A DNA stretch of 64,000 bases from Clostridium sp. CS001 (GTDB lineage Bacteria; Bacillota; Clostridia; Clostridiales; Clostridiaceae). Below the pieces are notes generated by a model, which ran no database searches, was not told the origin of the DNA, and saw only the letters and a list, made by a program, of their open reading frames with translations. The position numbers and the translations under genes were made by a program. The stretch is taken from the NCBI RefSeq assembly GCF_020443565.1, contig NZ_JAIZZN010000003.1, forward strand, positions 169,400 through 233,399, in the 5' to 3' direction. Positions 1 through 8,787 of the stretch are shown piece by piece; position 1 is the stretch's first letter; the number at the start of each line of letters is the position of its first letter.

Positions 1-192
1 AATAATAAGGTCCCTGTAGAAGATGTGATTTACGATAAAATGGTAGAAGTTAAGAATAGCAATCAGGATCTTCATTTGAAGCTATATATGTTATATAGAA
101 ATCTTATTAATGATAGAATATCAAAGGCAGATGCCATGGCAGCTTATGAAAGCTATTTAAGTATGTTTCCAACAGACGTTATGATATTCTAG
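1..192 (+). CDS. C-terminal fragment of an unidentified protein
   Basis: An open frame runs from the first base to a TAG stop at 190-192 and encodes 63 residues ending in PTDVMIF. The 5' end lies outside the window. The residues are of mixed polarity with a YRNLINDRIS segment that looks helical; no motif is recognisable in so short a tail. It precedes the flagellin gene by 146 bases, so it could belong to the flagellar filament or glycosylation region often found there, but that is only positional inference. Confidence 0.6.
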   Translation, partial: NNKVPVEDVIYDKMVEVKNSNQDLHLKLYMLYRNLINDRISKADAMAAYESYLSMFPTDVMIF

Positions 193-266
193 ATTTAACA
201 ATTTTTTTAATAATTCATAAAAGAGTTAATTTTAAAAGTACTAGGTAATAAAATCCTCAAAATTCC

Positions 267-293
267 TAAAGAAAAGCCCAGTATATTCGATAT
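267..293 (+). promoter_or_regulatory. Sigma-D (sigma-28) promoter of flagellin
   Basis: TAAA at 267-270 is followed by exactly 15 bases and then TTCGATAT at 286-293. The known sigma-D consensus is TAAA-N15-GCCGATAT, so only the first two bases of the -10 element differ. It sits 45 bases upstream of the flagellin start, and a sigma-D gene is encoded at 26811-27542 in the same window, so the regulator and its expected target are both present. Confidence 0.88.
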
Positions 294-338
294 ACTATAA
301 TAATAGATATTAATAAAAAAAATAATGGAGTTGATTTT

Positions 339-1175
339 ATGAGAATAAATAAGAATCTTGCATCTTTAAATATATACAGAGAATATAGTAAAAACATTAC
401 TAAGCAAAGTGGAGCTTTAGAGCGAATATCTTCTGGTATTAAAATAAATAGTGCTAAGGATAACCCAAATGCAATAGCTCAAAGCGAGAGACTTAGAATG
501 CAGATAAGAGGTCTTCAAATGGCTGCGAGAAACACTCAAGATGGGGTTAGCATGCTCCAAACAGCAGAAGGTGGCCTTGAGGGAATTACTAATAGCTTGC
601 AAAGAGTTAGGGAATTATTAGTACAAGCAGGTGGAGTTACAACTCCAGAGGATAAGGAAACCATTAAAAATGAAATAAACCAAATGTTAAATGGAGCAGA
701 GGATATGGCAAAGAATACTGAGTTTAATGGAGTTAAGCTTTTAGTTGATGATAAACTTAATGATAATAAGGGTTCAACTGTTATAGATACTGTCACAGGA
801 GCCAATGTAGGAGAAATAATTCAAATACCAAGATATAATCTAACTAAAGAAGGATTAGGACTTGATAATTTAGATTTAGATGATATAGGTGATTCCTTAA
901 AAAAAGTAGATAGTGCACTTGATATTATCATAAGTGCTAGAAGTAAGTATGGAGCATTAGAAAATAGATTTGAAAGTAACTATAGTTCAACAATAGAATT
1001 ATCTGATAAAATACAATCATCAGAAAGCACTATTAGAGATTCAGATATGGCCGAGGAAATGATGGGATATGCTAAGTATAACATTCTTATAGAAGCCGGG
1101 AATTCTATGATGGCTCAAACAAATAAATTTCCACAGGATATATTAAGGGTACTCGAGAATGTTAGAAGTAGATAA
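339..1175 (+). CDS. hag: Flagellin (filament protein)
   Basis: Structural subunit of the flagellar filament, secreted by the flagellar type III apparatus and polymerised at the tip. The 278-residue product has the conserved N-terminal D0/D1 helices (MRINKNLASLNIYR, then SGIKINSAKDNPNAIAQSERLR) and the C-terminal D1/D0 helix (AGNSMMAQTNKFPQDILRVL). The middle is very short, so the variable surface domains D2/D3 are essentially absent, as in other compact clostridial flagellins. The ATG lies behind ATGGAGTTGATTTT. Transcription is expected from the sigma-D promoter at 267-293 and ends at the hairpin just after the stop. The gene is monocistronic and separate from the flgB operon. The symbol hag follows Bacillus use; fliC is equivalent. 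Confidence 0.96.
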   Translation: MRINKNLASLNIYREYSKNITKQSGALERISSGIKINSAKDNPNAIAQSERLRMQIRGLQMAARNTQDGVSMLQTAEGGLEGITNSLQRVRELLVQAGGVTTPEDKETIKNEINQMLNGAEDMAKNTEFNGVKLLVDDKLNDNKGSTVIDTVTGANVGEIIQIPRYNLTKEGLGLDNLDLDDIGDSLKKVDSALDIIISARSKYGALENRFESNYSSTIELSDKIQSSESTIRDSDMAEEMMGYAKYNILIEAGNSMMAQTNKFPQDILRVLENVRSR

Positions 1176-1206
1176 GGGACTCAGTTTAATGAGTTCTTTA
1201 TCTATT
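1174..1206 (+). terminator. Intrinsic terminator of flagellin
   Basis: A hairpin begins at the stop codon: GGACTCA (1177-1183) pairs with TGAGTTC (1190-1196) with one G-T wobble and a six-base loop. It extends by A-T and G-T pairs on the outside and is followed by a T-rich run (TTTATCTATTTCT). Confidence 0.75.
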
Positions 1207-1280
1207 TCTATAAAGTAGCAAAATTTATGATATAAAGTATAAAAGAGATGAAATTTATTTTTGATTAGGGAGATGAAAAA

Positions 1281-4200
1281 ATGACATATACAAAAAGAAG
1301 TATAAAAAGCACTGCTGCTGCATTGATATTTTTGACGATGCTTTTCATAGTTTGCATTTCAAGTAGTATCCAAGGTGCGTCTTTAAATGATAACAATCAG
1401 GTTGATACAAAATATAATATAGCACCTGATAAGGTATGGAAGATTAACTTCAACAAAGAGATAGATTTAAATTCTATAAATAATGATAATGTTAAAGTTT
1501 ATGATAAAATTACAGGTGGAACAATATCTATTAATATAATAAAGGATTATAAGGATTATAAATCCTTTAAAATTGACTCTTACACAGACTATACAAAAGG
1601 TAAGGGTTATAGAATAGAAATCATAAATGTAAAAACAAAAGATAACAGTAAGACATTGAAACCTACCAAAATGGATTTTTATGTAAAAAATATATATTCT
1701 GGATTGCCAGGAGAAAATGGATTGATTATTATCGAAGATAAGGCCTATGCCACTGAGTATTTATTAACTCATAGTAAAGAAGTTAATGAGATTATTTTAA
1801 ACAAAGGCTATGATGTTTACTTTACCAATGATGTAAATTACGAACAACTTTCAAGTATACTTAAGTATGGATTTTTATATGGAAATACAGTGTCGAGAAA
1901 TTACGATAAAATGACGTATATTGATAGTCAAGGGAAGAATCATTTATATATTTGGGATAAAGAAAATCAAGAGTATAAGTTATATCCGGCAACTGTAGAT
2001 TTAAAAATTGTAGTGAGAAGCGATGTAAAGTTAATTAGCGTTACGCCAAGTAATTTGGTTTCTGTGCCTGGGGCAAGGTACTATAAATTAAAACATAGTA
2101 GCTCTATTAGTGATTTTGAGAAGGCTATGATTTATACCACCAACGATAAGATGGAAGAAATATCAATATTGTCTAGTGATAAAACAGTGCTGGCAAAGGG
2201 ATATTTTAGCATTCAAGCCAACATGATAATAAAATGTTATTTAGATACTGTTGATGGATATGGCTCGGGTAATACAAGTGGAAATATTAATAATAATGGT
2301 ATAGTTGCATTGGATTCAAATGGATTTATTTACTATTCAAATTCATGGGATAAAGAAAAACTTTATAAAATGGGATTTGATGGTGTGTTTAATAAAAAGA
2401 TAAGTGAGGATAAAGCTCAATATATAAACATAACTCAAGATTATATTTATTATAGTAATTACTCAAATGGAGGAAAGTTATATAGATCAGAATTAGATGG
2501 TTCAAAGTCACAGCTTCTTGTAGATGATAAAGCGGCTTATATAACTTTATCAGGAGATTATATTTATTATAGCAACCATTCCGATGGGGGAAAATTATAT
2601 AAAGTTAAAAAAGATGGTTCTGATGCAATTAAAAATCACGGTAATCCAGTTGCAAATGCATCAACAGGTGAGGTTGCCTATATTAGTATTGATGGAGAAT
2701 GGATTTATTATATTAATCATTTAGATGGACACAAACCTTATGTAATAAATAAAGACGGTACTTATAAGGGGAAATTAAGTGATGAATATGCCACTAGTTT
2801 ACAAGTATATGGAGATTCAGTTTACTATTGCTCCGGAGGCGGAGTTATAAGCAAAGTTAAAAAAGATGGTACTGGAGGCATAGTACGTATTAAAGGTACT
2901 GCTTCAGAAATCAACAAAGGCTTTCATATCAATGTATTTGATGAGTGGCTTTATTATAGTAACTCAGAAGATAAAAATAAATTATACAAAATTAAAACTA
3001 ATGGAAGTGGAGAAAAAATAAAACTTTCAGAGGATTCAGTAGGATATATTAATATTGTTTCAGGATATATATACTACAACACAACAAATGGAAAGTTATT
3101 TAGAATTGATTTGAACGGAAATACAGCCACAAAACCAGAAGAAGTTGGGGGCAAGCCTGTTATAGAAAATATTTTGGATATAAATAACTTAAGGGCTGTT
3201 GTATCCTTCCAAGATGTTAATGAAGATATAAAGTTCCTCGAGAAAAAGTACCTACCAGAGAAGGTAGCTGCTATAATGGGGGATAATATCATGAAGCAAC
3301 TAGTGGTAATTTGGGATACTACAAAGGTTACAGTTAAAGATGGGATTAGAACCTATAAGGGTAACGCAGTTGGATATAACAAAACTATAACTTTTGATTT
3401 AGTATTGCCATCAGAAATGCTAAATGATACTAATGAGATAAATATTTATAATAATAATGGTAAAAATGATACTGTGGAAGTAGTAGCTATTCAAACAGAT
3501 ATAAGCAACACTGCTCGCAGAATACAAGAGGGAGAAATAATTAGAGTATATAGCGATGAGGAATGTAAATATAAATTAGGAGAAGGAAAAGTAACTAGAG
3601 AGAAGAAGGTATTGATTCAAAAACTAGATTTGGATGCCTTTGGCAAAAGTATTTGGATTACTATAACCAGAATTGGTAAAGCTGAAAGCGCACCAACAGA
3701 GGTTAAACAAGTAGAAGCACCAATAATACAATTAGATGCTGCAAGAGATAAAGATTATGCTAATTTAGGGTTAGATATAAGGGATTTTAGCATTGGGCAA
3801 TGGAAACCATCAGCTAAAAATCCATATGTTAATACAATAGCACCAACGCAATCTATCTACATTGTACCTTCTAAAGTTGTATTGGACATGAAGAGCTTCC
3901 AAGCAAAGGAAGAGTTAATTAGTATTGCTACTAACTCTTGGGATGGAGCAAAACTATACAACGATTTGACTGGCGATAAATTAGAACTTAGAAAATTAGA
4001 TAGTAAAAAAACATTATTTAAAGCTCAAAATTATGATGTGTATATAGCAACTAAGTACTCTGGTGAAGGTGGTCCTGATAGTGATGGAAAGCGTCCACGT
4101 GTAAATGGGATGATATCTAGCGATACTCCTTCTATTATGTTGGCTAAAGAAGAAGCATTACCTAAAAAGCCAATTATAATTACACAAAGAGTAAGAACTA

Positions 4201-5561
4201 GAGAAAGAGATGTAGATAAAGATGGAATAGCAATAGGAACAGCAATAGGAACAGAAATTACATTGGCTATAGCCCCTGCAATAGGAGAAACTGCTTGGAT
4301 TGTACCAGTTGAAGATATTGCAAAGGTAAAAGGATGGAAGTGGGAAGATAGGGACAAGTGGTTAGGTTCTACTGGATGGGTTAATGAAGGAGGTAATAAT
4401 CCATATGATCCTTTTAAAGAATTGGAAAAAGAATATGCTAAGTATGGCACGCAATTGGAAAACATTACAAAGTTAGTTGGAGATGGATCCAATAAATTTA
4501 TTAAAGCTCCTTTAGGAATGAAGGATGATGCCAAATATAAAGATAAGAACTATAAATTATTTATAGTAAATGGTGTAGGCGCATCAGTGGAAGGCGGAGC
4601 CTCTTTAAGAGATACAAATGATAGCATTATAGTAGATAATCAAGCATCAACATTATCACTCTTATCAAAGATAGTTGTAAAAGCTGGAGATTTCATTAAA
4701 GTTAAAACTTCGGAGAATCCAAATATGCCATTGGAATCTGAACGAGCAAGGGTGTTTATTATAGATGGTGACAGTGATGTGTATACCCTCGAGCAACTTG
4801 AAAATTCAGTAAAAAATAAAAATGGAAAGTTTATCAATGTAAGAAATAAAGATGTGTATAAACTATATACAACAGGTTTAGAAGCTAAAGAAAGTAATTT
4901 TAAAAAACCTAACTATACTATTGTAGTAGTTGATGATGCTGGAAATGTTTCACCGTTATATCGAGTTAGTATTGTGGTTAAGACTTATGAATTAAAGGAA
5001 CTATTTGTGGAAGTGACTAATAAATTGGGAATCACAAATACAGAGGATAAAGCTACCATAAGTAGAATGAATAGTTTGATTTCATATCTACCTAACGTAA
5101 AAAAGATTATAGAAAACGCAAGTTACGAGAGTCAAAACAATATAACAGATGCTTTTAATAATTTAAAAAGTAAATATTCATCTTTTTTAAATTTATTAGA
5201 TCCTAAACCTGCTATAATAACTAAAGATATTGATGTATCTGAGCCGATGTTTACATACAAAGATCCAGCAGAAGTAGATAGTAGCTCAATTAAGGTTAAT
5301 ATCAAATCAGATAAAGCAGCAACAGCTCATTATGTAGTGTTGCCAGCAGATTTTCAGTGTCCAGATTATAAACTATTAATGCATTCTAATAGTTTAGGTA
5401 TGATAAAAAGTACAATTCCTCTTTTGAAAAACACAGAAAAACCGCTAGAAATAGATATAACTTCTTTAAAATCAAAAACAGATTACATTATTTATGTAGT
5501 ATTAGAGGATGATGATCTTAACTATTCTGATGTTGAAAAGATAGAATTTACAACTAAATAA
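1281..5561 (+). CDS. Large secreted protein with Ig-like domains and a DUF5050-type beta-propeller
   Basis: Exported protein of 1426 residues and unknown role. Residues 1-35 are a classical Sec signal peptide (basic MTYTKRSIK, hydrophobic core, likely SPase I cut near SSIQGA). Residues about 45-120 resemble an SbsA-type bacterial Ig-like domain. Residues about 340-613 contain repeated blades of the form (Y/F)IYYSN-x-GGKLY(R/K)-DG, typical of the DUF5050 propeller. About 635-710 resembles a group-4 bacterial Ig domain (VVIWDTTKV, then NKTITFDLVL). The remainder is a long series of beta-rich segments with a final fibronectin-like piece (SLKSKTDYIIYVVLEDDD). There is no cell-wall sorting motif, SLH domain or C-terminal anchor. 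The start has a GGGAG ribosome site eight or so bases upstream. The gene stands alone between flagellin and the flagellar operon. A surface or adhesive role is inference only. Confidence 0.8.
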   Translation: MTYTKRSIKSTAAALIFLTMLFIVCISSSIQGASLNDNNQVDTKYNIAPDKVWKINFNKEIDLNSINNDNVKVYDKITGGTISINIIKDYKDYKSFKIDSYTDYTKGKGYRIEIINVKTKDNSKTLKPTKMDFYVKNIYSGLPGENGLIIIEDKAYATEYLLTHSKEVNEIILNKGYDVYFTNDVNYEQLSSILKYGFLYGNTVSRNYDKMTYIDSQGKNHLYIWDKENQEYKLYPATVDLKIVVRSDVKLISVTPSNLVSVPGARYYKLKHSSSISDFEKAMIYTTNDKMEEISILSSDKTVLAKGYFSIQANMIIKCYLDTVDGYGSGNTSGNINNNGIVALDSNGFIYYSNSWDKEKLYKMGFDGVFNKKISEDKAQYINITQDYIYYSNYSNGGKLYRSELDGSKSQLLVDDKAAYITLSGDYIYYSNHSDGGKLYKVKKDGSDAIKNHGNPVANASTGEVAYISIDGEWIYYINHLDGHKPYVINKDGTYKGKLSDEYATSLQVYGDSVYYCSGGGVISKVKKDGTGGIVRIKGTASEINKGFHINVFDEWLYYSNSEDKNKLYKIKTNGSGEKIKLSEDSVGYINIVSGYIYYNTTNGKLFRIDLNGNTATKPEEVGGKPVIENILDINNLRAVVSFQDVNEDIKFLEKKYLPEKVAAIMGDNIMKQLVVIWDTTKVTVKDGIRTYKGNAVGYNKTITFDLVLPSEMLNDTNEINIYNNNGKNDTVEVVAIQTDISNTARRIQEGEIIRVYSDEECKYKLGEGKVTREKKVLIQKLDLDAFGKSIWITITRIGKAESAPTEVKQVEAPIIQLDAARDKDYANLGLDIRDFSIGQWKPSAKNPYVNTIAPTQSIYIVPSKVVLDMKSFQAKEELISIATNSWDGAKLYNDLTGDKLELRKLDSKKTLFKAQNYDVYIATKYSGEGGPDSDGKRPRVNGMISSDTPSIMLAKEEALPKKPIIITQRVRTRERDVDKDGIAIGTAIGTEITLAIAPAIGETAWIVPVEDIAKVKGWKWEDRDKWLGSTGWVNEGGNNPYDPFKELEKEYAKYGTQLENITKLVGDGSNKFIKAPLGMKDDAKYKDKNYKLFIVNGVGASVEGGASLRDTNDSIIVDNQASTLSLLSKIVVKAGDFIKVKTSENPNMPLESERARVFIIDGDSDVYTLEQLENSVKNKNGKFINVRNKDVYKLYTTGLEAKESNFKKPNYTIVVVDDAGNVSPLYRVSIVVKTYELKELFVEVTNKLGITNTEDKATISRMNSLISYLPNVKKIIENASYESQNNITDAFNNLKSKYSSFLNLLDPKPAIITKDIDVSEPMFTYKDPAEVDSSSIKVNIKSDKAATAHYVVLPADFQCPDYKLLMHSNSLGMIKSTIPLLKNTEKPLEIDITSLKSKTDYIIYVVLEDDDLNYSDVEKIEFTTK

Positions 5562-5663
5562 GAATAATTAGCAATTCAAACCTATGATATATCATATTAA
5601 AAAACTCATTCTAACTTAGTGTATGATTACAAATAATTATAATGAATTTAATACAGTAACTGT

Positions 5664-5698
5664 AAAAACAGGCTTAATGAAAATTAAGTCTGTTTTTG
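5664..5698 (+). terminator. Intrinsic terminator after the large secreted protein
   Basis: AAAAACAGGCTTAAT (5664-5678) pairs with ATTAAGTCTGTTTTT (5683-5697) around a GAAA tetraloop at 5679-5682, with one G-T wobble. The right arm itself supplies the T-run. It separates the 1281-5561 gene from the flagellar operon promoter. Confidence 0.85.
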
Positions 5699-5737
5699 TA
5701 TAATTAAGTCTATTCTTGTATAAGATTGTTAAAACTA

Positions 5738-5765
5738 TTGACAATATAGAACAGTAATGTATAAT
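5738..5765 (+). promoter_or_regulatory. Sigma-A promoter of the flagellar operon
   Basis: A perfect TTGACA at 5738-5743, a 16-base spacer and a perfect TATAAT at 5760-5765. The expected start of transcription is about 5772, giving a 5' leader of about 290 nt before flgB. No other comparably good promoter was found between here and flgG. Confidence 0.85.
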
Positions 5766-5774
5766 AAAATAGGT

Positions 5775-5844
5775 TTGAAATAAAAATCCAGATAACATAA
5801 AGATTGCCAGAAGGGAAACATGGCAATTAAAATATGTATTTCAA
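5775..5844 (+). ncRNA. Structured 5' leader element of the flagellar operon, class unknown
   Basis: Immediately after the predicted transcription start, TTGAAATA (5775-5782) can pair with TATTTCAA (5837-5844), enclosing a second helix ATTGCCA (5803-5809) / TGGCAAT (5821-5827) with an 11-base purine-rich loop (GAAGGGAAACA). This two-helix layout resembles a small regulatory RNA domain. The conserved cores of c-di-GMP-I and c-di-GMP-II riboswitches, as I know them, are not present, so no ligand can be assigned. It is not followed at once by a T-run. Confidence 0.45.
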
Positions 5845-5907
5845 CAGTGAAATATAGAATCTTAAATTGTAAAGTTAATTAAATTAATAAAATAATCGGA
5901 AGATTAT

Positions 5908-5936
5908 ATTCACTAAGATAAACAAATAGTATATAA
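5908..5936 (+). promoter_or_regulatory. Possible second promoter upstream of flgB
   Basis: TTCACT at about 5908-5913, a 17-base spacer and a perfect TATAAT at about 5931-5936. The -35 box matches TTGACA at four of six positions. It lies downstream of a small hairpin ATAATC-GGAA-GATTAT (5891-5906). If used it would produce a transcript lacking the structured leader at 5775-5844. Confidence 0.35.
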
Positions 5937-6059
5937 TAAGATTATTAAAGTCGAAATTTTAGATTTTGAAAATAAACTTAGCTAATTTTTATTAAAGTGA
6001 TAGGTTTTAAGAAGGGATTTTGAACTATATGTCTAATTAATAGAGTAGGAGATGATTTT

Positions 6060-6464
6060 GTGAATATAAAGGGAGAATCTGTAAATATAAACACCTACGA
6101 TTTGCTAAAAAATAGCATGGATGCTTCCGCATTGAGGGGCAAAGTTATTGCAAATAACATTTCAAATATTAATACAAAAGGTTATAAAAAGCTTTATGTT
6201 ACATTTGAAGATACCTTAAATAACAGTATGAGTGGAGATACACTAAAAACTGACAATAATAAGCATATTCAAACAGGGAGCACCAGTGGGGAAATTGCAG
6301 TACAAAGAGATGAAAGCACTAGCATGAGACAAGACGGTAACAATGTAGATATTGACCTAGAAATGACTAATCAAGCAGCAAATGAATTAATGTATAACGC
6401 TTTAGTTAAACAAGTTAATAGTAAGATTTCGCTTACTAGTTATATTATAGGAGGAGGAAAATAA
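6060..6464 (+). CDS. flgB: Flagellar basal-body proximal rod protein FlgB
   Basis: Proximal rod subunit that follows the MS-ring and export gate in assembly. The product has 134 residues with the rod/hook N-terminal signature around residue 25 ([19 protein letters not shown]) and a C-terminal helix rich in Asn and Val. The start is GTG, placed behind AGGAGATGATTTT. It is the first gene of the long flagellar operon, and its TAA stop shares one base with the flgC ATG (TAATG), a sign of translational coupling. Length and sequence are normal for FlgB; the identification is secure. Confidence 0.95.
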   Translation: MNIKGESVNINTYDLLKNSMDASALRGKVIANNISNINTKGYKKLYVTFEDTLNNSMSGDTLKTDNNKHIQTGSTSGEIAVQRDESTSMRQDGNNVDIDLEMTNQAANELMYNALVKQVNSKISLTSYIIGGGK

Positions 6465-6898
6465 TGAATAATGCTTTCATGGGAATGAGAATAAGCTCTA
6501 GCGGGCTAACTGCAGAAAGACTAAGAATGGACACTATAGTGTCAAATATAACAAATGCAACAACTACAAGAGGAGAAAATGGACAACCATACATAAGAAA
6601 AATAGCTGTGTTTCAAGAAAGCTTGCAAAAGGAGTTAGATAAAACTAGTGGTACATACAAGGATAGTTTTAGAGGAGTCAAGGCTGTTGGTATTGAAAAT
6701 GATGGTTCTCCTTTAAGAAAAGTTTATAATCCATCACATCCAGATGCAGATAACCAAGGGTATGTTACAATGCCTAACGTAAATATTTTAAATGAAATGG
6801 CAGATATGATTGCTTCAACAAGAGCATATGAGGCAAATGTAAGTTCTATAAATGCCCAAAAGAGTATGTTTTCAAAAGCTTTAGAAATAGGTAGATAG
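6464..6898 (+). CDS. flgC: Flagellar basal-body rod protein FlgC
   Basis: Proximal rod subunit acting with FlgB, FlgF and FlgG. The 144-residue product starts with the rod family helix ([20 protein letters not shown]), has the FlgC-typical GVKAVGI and [18 protein letters not shown] segments, and ends with the axial C-terminal helix [17 protein letters not shown]. The ATG overlaps the flgB stop by one base. It is followed after 11 bases by fliE, the usual order flgB-flgC-fliE in Firmicutes. Confidence 0.96.
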   Translation: MNNAFMGMRISSSGLTAERLRMDTIVSNITNATTTRGENGQPYIRKIAVFQESLQKELDKTSGTYKDSFRGVKAVGIENDGSPLRKVYNPSHPDADNQGYVTMPNVNILNEMADMIASTRAYEANVSSINAQKSMFSKALEIGR

Positions 6899-6909
6899 GA
6901 GAGGGATTT

Positions 6910-7209
6910 ATGAATATTAATGCTTACATCCAAAATGCTAAAATACATAATGAAATTCAAAAAAATGTTATAGAAGGTGATAAGAAAAGTAATGGGTTCT
7001 TAGACACTTTAAAAGAAAAGTTAAATGAGGTTAATGATAAGCAAATAGAAGCAGACAATATTACTCAAAAGTTTATAAAGGGTGAAGAGGATGACATTCA
7101 TAAAGTTATGTTATCTACAGAAGAAGCTAAACTGTCATTAGAACTTGCAGTGCAAATTAGAAATAAACTTGTTGATGCATATGGGGAATTTAATAGGATG
7201 CAGATATAG
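6910..7209 (+). CDS. fliE: Flagellar hook-basal body protein FliE
   Basis: FliE joins the MS-ring to the rod and is among the first substrates of the export gate. The 99-residue product is about the family's usual length, with an amphipathic N-terminus and the conserved FliE C-terminus (DIHKVMLSTEEAKLSLELAVQIRNK, here split: HKVMLSTEEAKLSLEL and VQIRNKLVDAYGEFNRMQI). GAGAGGGATTT supplies the ribosome site before the ATG at 6910. It is tightly packed between flgC and fliF. Confidence 0.94.
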   Translation: MNINAYIQNAKIHNEIQKNVIEGDKKSNGFLDTLKEKLNEVNDKQIEADNITQKFIKGEEDDIHKVMLSTEEAKLSLELAVQIRNKLVDAYGEFNRMQI

Positions 7210-7224
7210 TAAGGGGTGCTGGAT

Positions 7225-8781
7225 ATGAACAAGCTGCTTGAAATAAAAAATAAGCTTTCGCAATGGTTTGTTAACTTAAGTAAAAGTAAAAAGATAGCTT
7301 ATAGTTTACTTGCGGGCGTAATTGTAGTAGCTCTTAGCTCTTTTATAATAATGGCATCAAAAGTTAAGTATGATGTGTTATTTTCAAATATGACATCAGA
7401 GGATTCTGGCGCTATAGTAGCAAAGTTAAAAGAGAAAAAGGCTCAATATAAAATAACCGGTAACTCAATACTGGTGCCAAAGGGAAATATCGATAGTCTT
7501 AGAATGGAACTTATGTCAGAGGTTGATATTAAAGAAGGAAGTAACGGATTTGAACTCTTTGATAATGGTAAAATGGCACCTACAGACAAAGAAACTAGTA
7601 TTATGTACCAAAGAGCTTTAGCAGGTGAAATTGAAAGAGCTATTAAATCTTTTCCAGAAATCGAAGGAGCTAAGGTTAATTTAGTCTTGCCAGAAAACAC
7701 AGCTTTCGTTCGCGAAACGGAGCCAGCAAGTGCATCTGTAGTAATAAAACTTAAAGCAGGTACTAAGTTAAATAACTCACAGGTAAAGGCAATAGTTTCT
7801 TTACTTACAGGTGCGGTGGAAAACCTGCCAAAGGAAAACGTTAGCATAGTTTCTGATAAGTTTGAGCTTTTAACAGAAGGGTTATATGAGGAAGAAAAAG
7901 ACACATTAATTGGGTCTACAGACAAGCAACAACTTTTAAAGGCAGAAATTGAAAAGGGTTTGGAAGCAAAGATAATGAAGGTTTTAGAACCTATATATAA
8001 AAATGGAGTAAAGGTTTCAGTTAATACAGATCTTGACTTTGATGCCCTTCAAAAAAACAGTGTTAAATATGAACCACAAGGAACTATTGTAAGCTCACAT
8101 GAGGTTGAGACGGTAGACAATGGTTCTACTACTGGAGTATCCTCTAGTCCTGTGGATAATGCAACTCAAAACACAACACCTGTAACCACCAATAATGGTA
8201 ACGTGGTTAATAAAGATATTACAAAGAATTTTGAAATTTCAAAGATAGAAGAATCTTCAGTGAAAGCACCTGGGGGAATTAAGAAAATTACTACTTCCGT
8301 TGTATTGGATGGCAATTTAGATGAAAATACTAGAACGGCTGTAAACAATTTAGTTATAAATGCCATAGGATATTCAGAAACCAGAGGAGACTCTATAAGT
8401 GTAGAAGGATTGGACTTTAATAGTGATAGCAAGAAAGAAACTGAAAAGGTACTTCAAGATATTGAAGATGCCCGAAAATTAGCGGAAAAGCAAGCACTAT
8501 ACACTCGTATTGGATTTGCAGCTGCGGCTATTATATTATTTGTTATATTATTATTTGCAATCCGTAGATCTAAAAAGAAAGCAAACAACGTGCCAGAAGG
8601 CATTGATATGGTAATTGGAGATGAAATAGCTCCAAAACAACAAGAAGTATTTGCTCCTATTGAATTTGAAGTTAACGATAAAAATTCCCATATGGAGAAG
8701 GAAGTTAAAAAGTATGCTGCAGAGAAACCAGAACAGGTTGCAGATATAGTTAAGTCTTGGCTGACGGAAGATGAGAGGTGA
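7225..8781 (+). CDS. fliF: Flagellar MS-ring protein FliF
   Basis: FliF forms the membrane-embedded MS-ring that houses the export gate and anchors the rotor. The product is 518 residues with two membrane segments: about residues 24-44 (KIAYSLLAGVIVVALSSFII) and about 427-447 (IGFAAAAIILFVILLFAI). Between them lie the secretin-like ring-building motifs, including the FliF signature around SIMYQRALAGEIERAIKSF. The C-terminal tail about 485-518 is the FliG-binding part. I prefer the ATG at 7225, eight bases behind AAGGGG, over a GTG at 7216 that would overlap that ribosome site. A low-complexity Ser/Thr/Asn stretch near residue 305 is normal for the family. Confidence 0.95.
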   Translation: MNKLLEIKNKLSQWFVNLSKSKKIAYSLLAGVIVVALSSFIIMASKVKYDVLFSNMTSEDSGAIVAKLKEKKAQYKITGNSILVPKGNIDSLRMELMSEVDIKEGSNGFELFDNGKMAPTDKETSIMYQRALAGEIERAIKSFPEIEGAKVNLVLPENTAFVRETEPASASVVIKLKAGTKLNNSQVKAIVSLLTGAVENLPKENVSIVSDKFELLTEGLYEEEKDTLIGSTDKQQLLKAEIEKGLEAKIMKVLEPIYKNGVKVSVNTDLDFDALQKNSVKYEPQGTIVSSHEVETVDNGSTTGVSSSPVDNATQNTTPVTTNNGNVVNKDITKNFEISKIEESSVKAPGGIKKITTSVVLDGNLDENTRTAVNNLVINAIGYSETRGDSISVEGLDFNSDSKKETEKVLQDIEDARKLAEKQALYTRIGFAAAAIILFVILLFAIRRSKKKANNVPEGIDMVIGDEIAPKQQEVFAPIEFEVNDKNSHMEKEVKKYAAEKPEQVADIVKSWLTEDER

Positions 8782-8787
8782 TAAATA

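Noticed and set aside
5770..5850. Invertible flagellar switch flanked by inverted repeats
   Set aside because: The inverted repeat TTGAAATA/TATTTCAA is only 8 bp, much shorter than known recombinase sites, and no recombinase gene is nearby. It fits an RNA helix better.
5761..6059. c-di-GMP riboswitch (GEMM-I or GEMM-II) in the flgB leader
   Set aside because: C. difficile has one at this place, but the conserved cores (for example GGGACGCAAAGCC for class I) are not found here.
7216..7224. GTG start three codons upstream in fliF
   Set aside because: It overlaps the AAGGGG ribosome site; ATG at 7225 has proper spacing. The same logic was applied to flgD, murE, flhA, the SwrB-like gene and rqcH.
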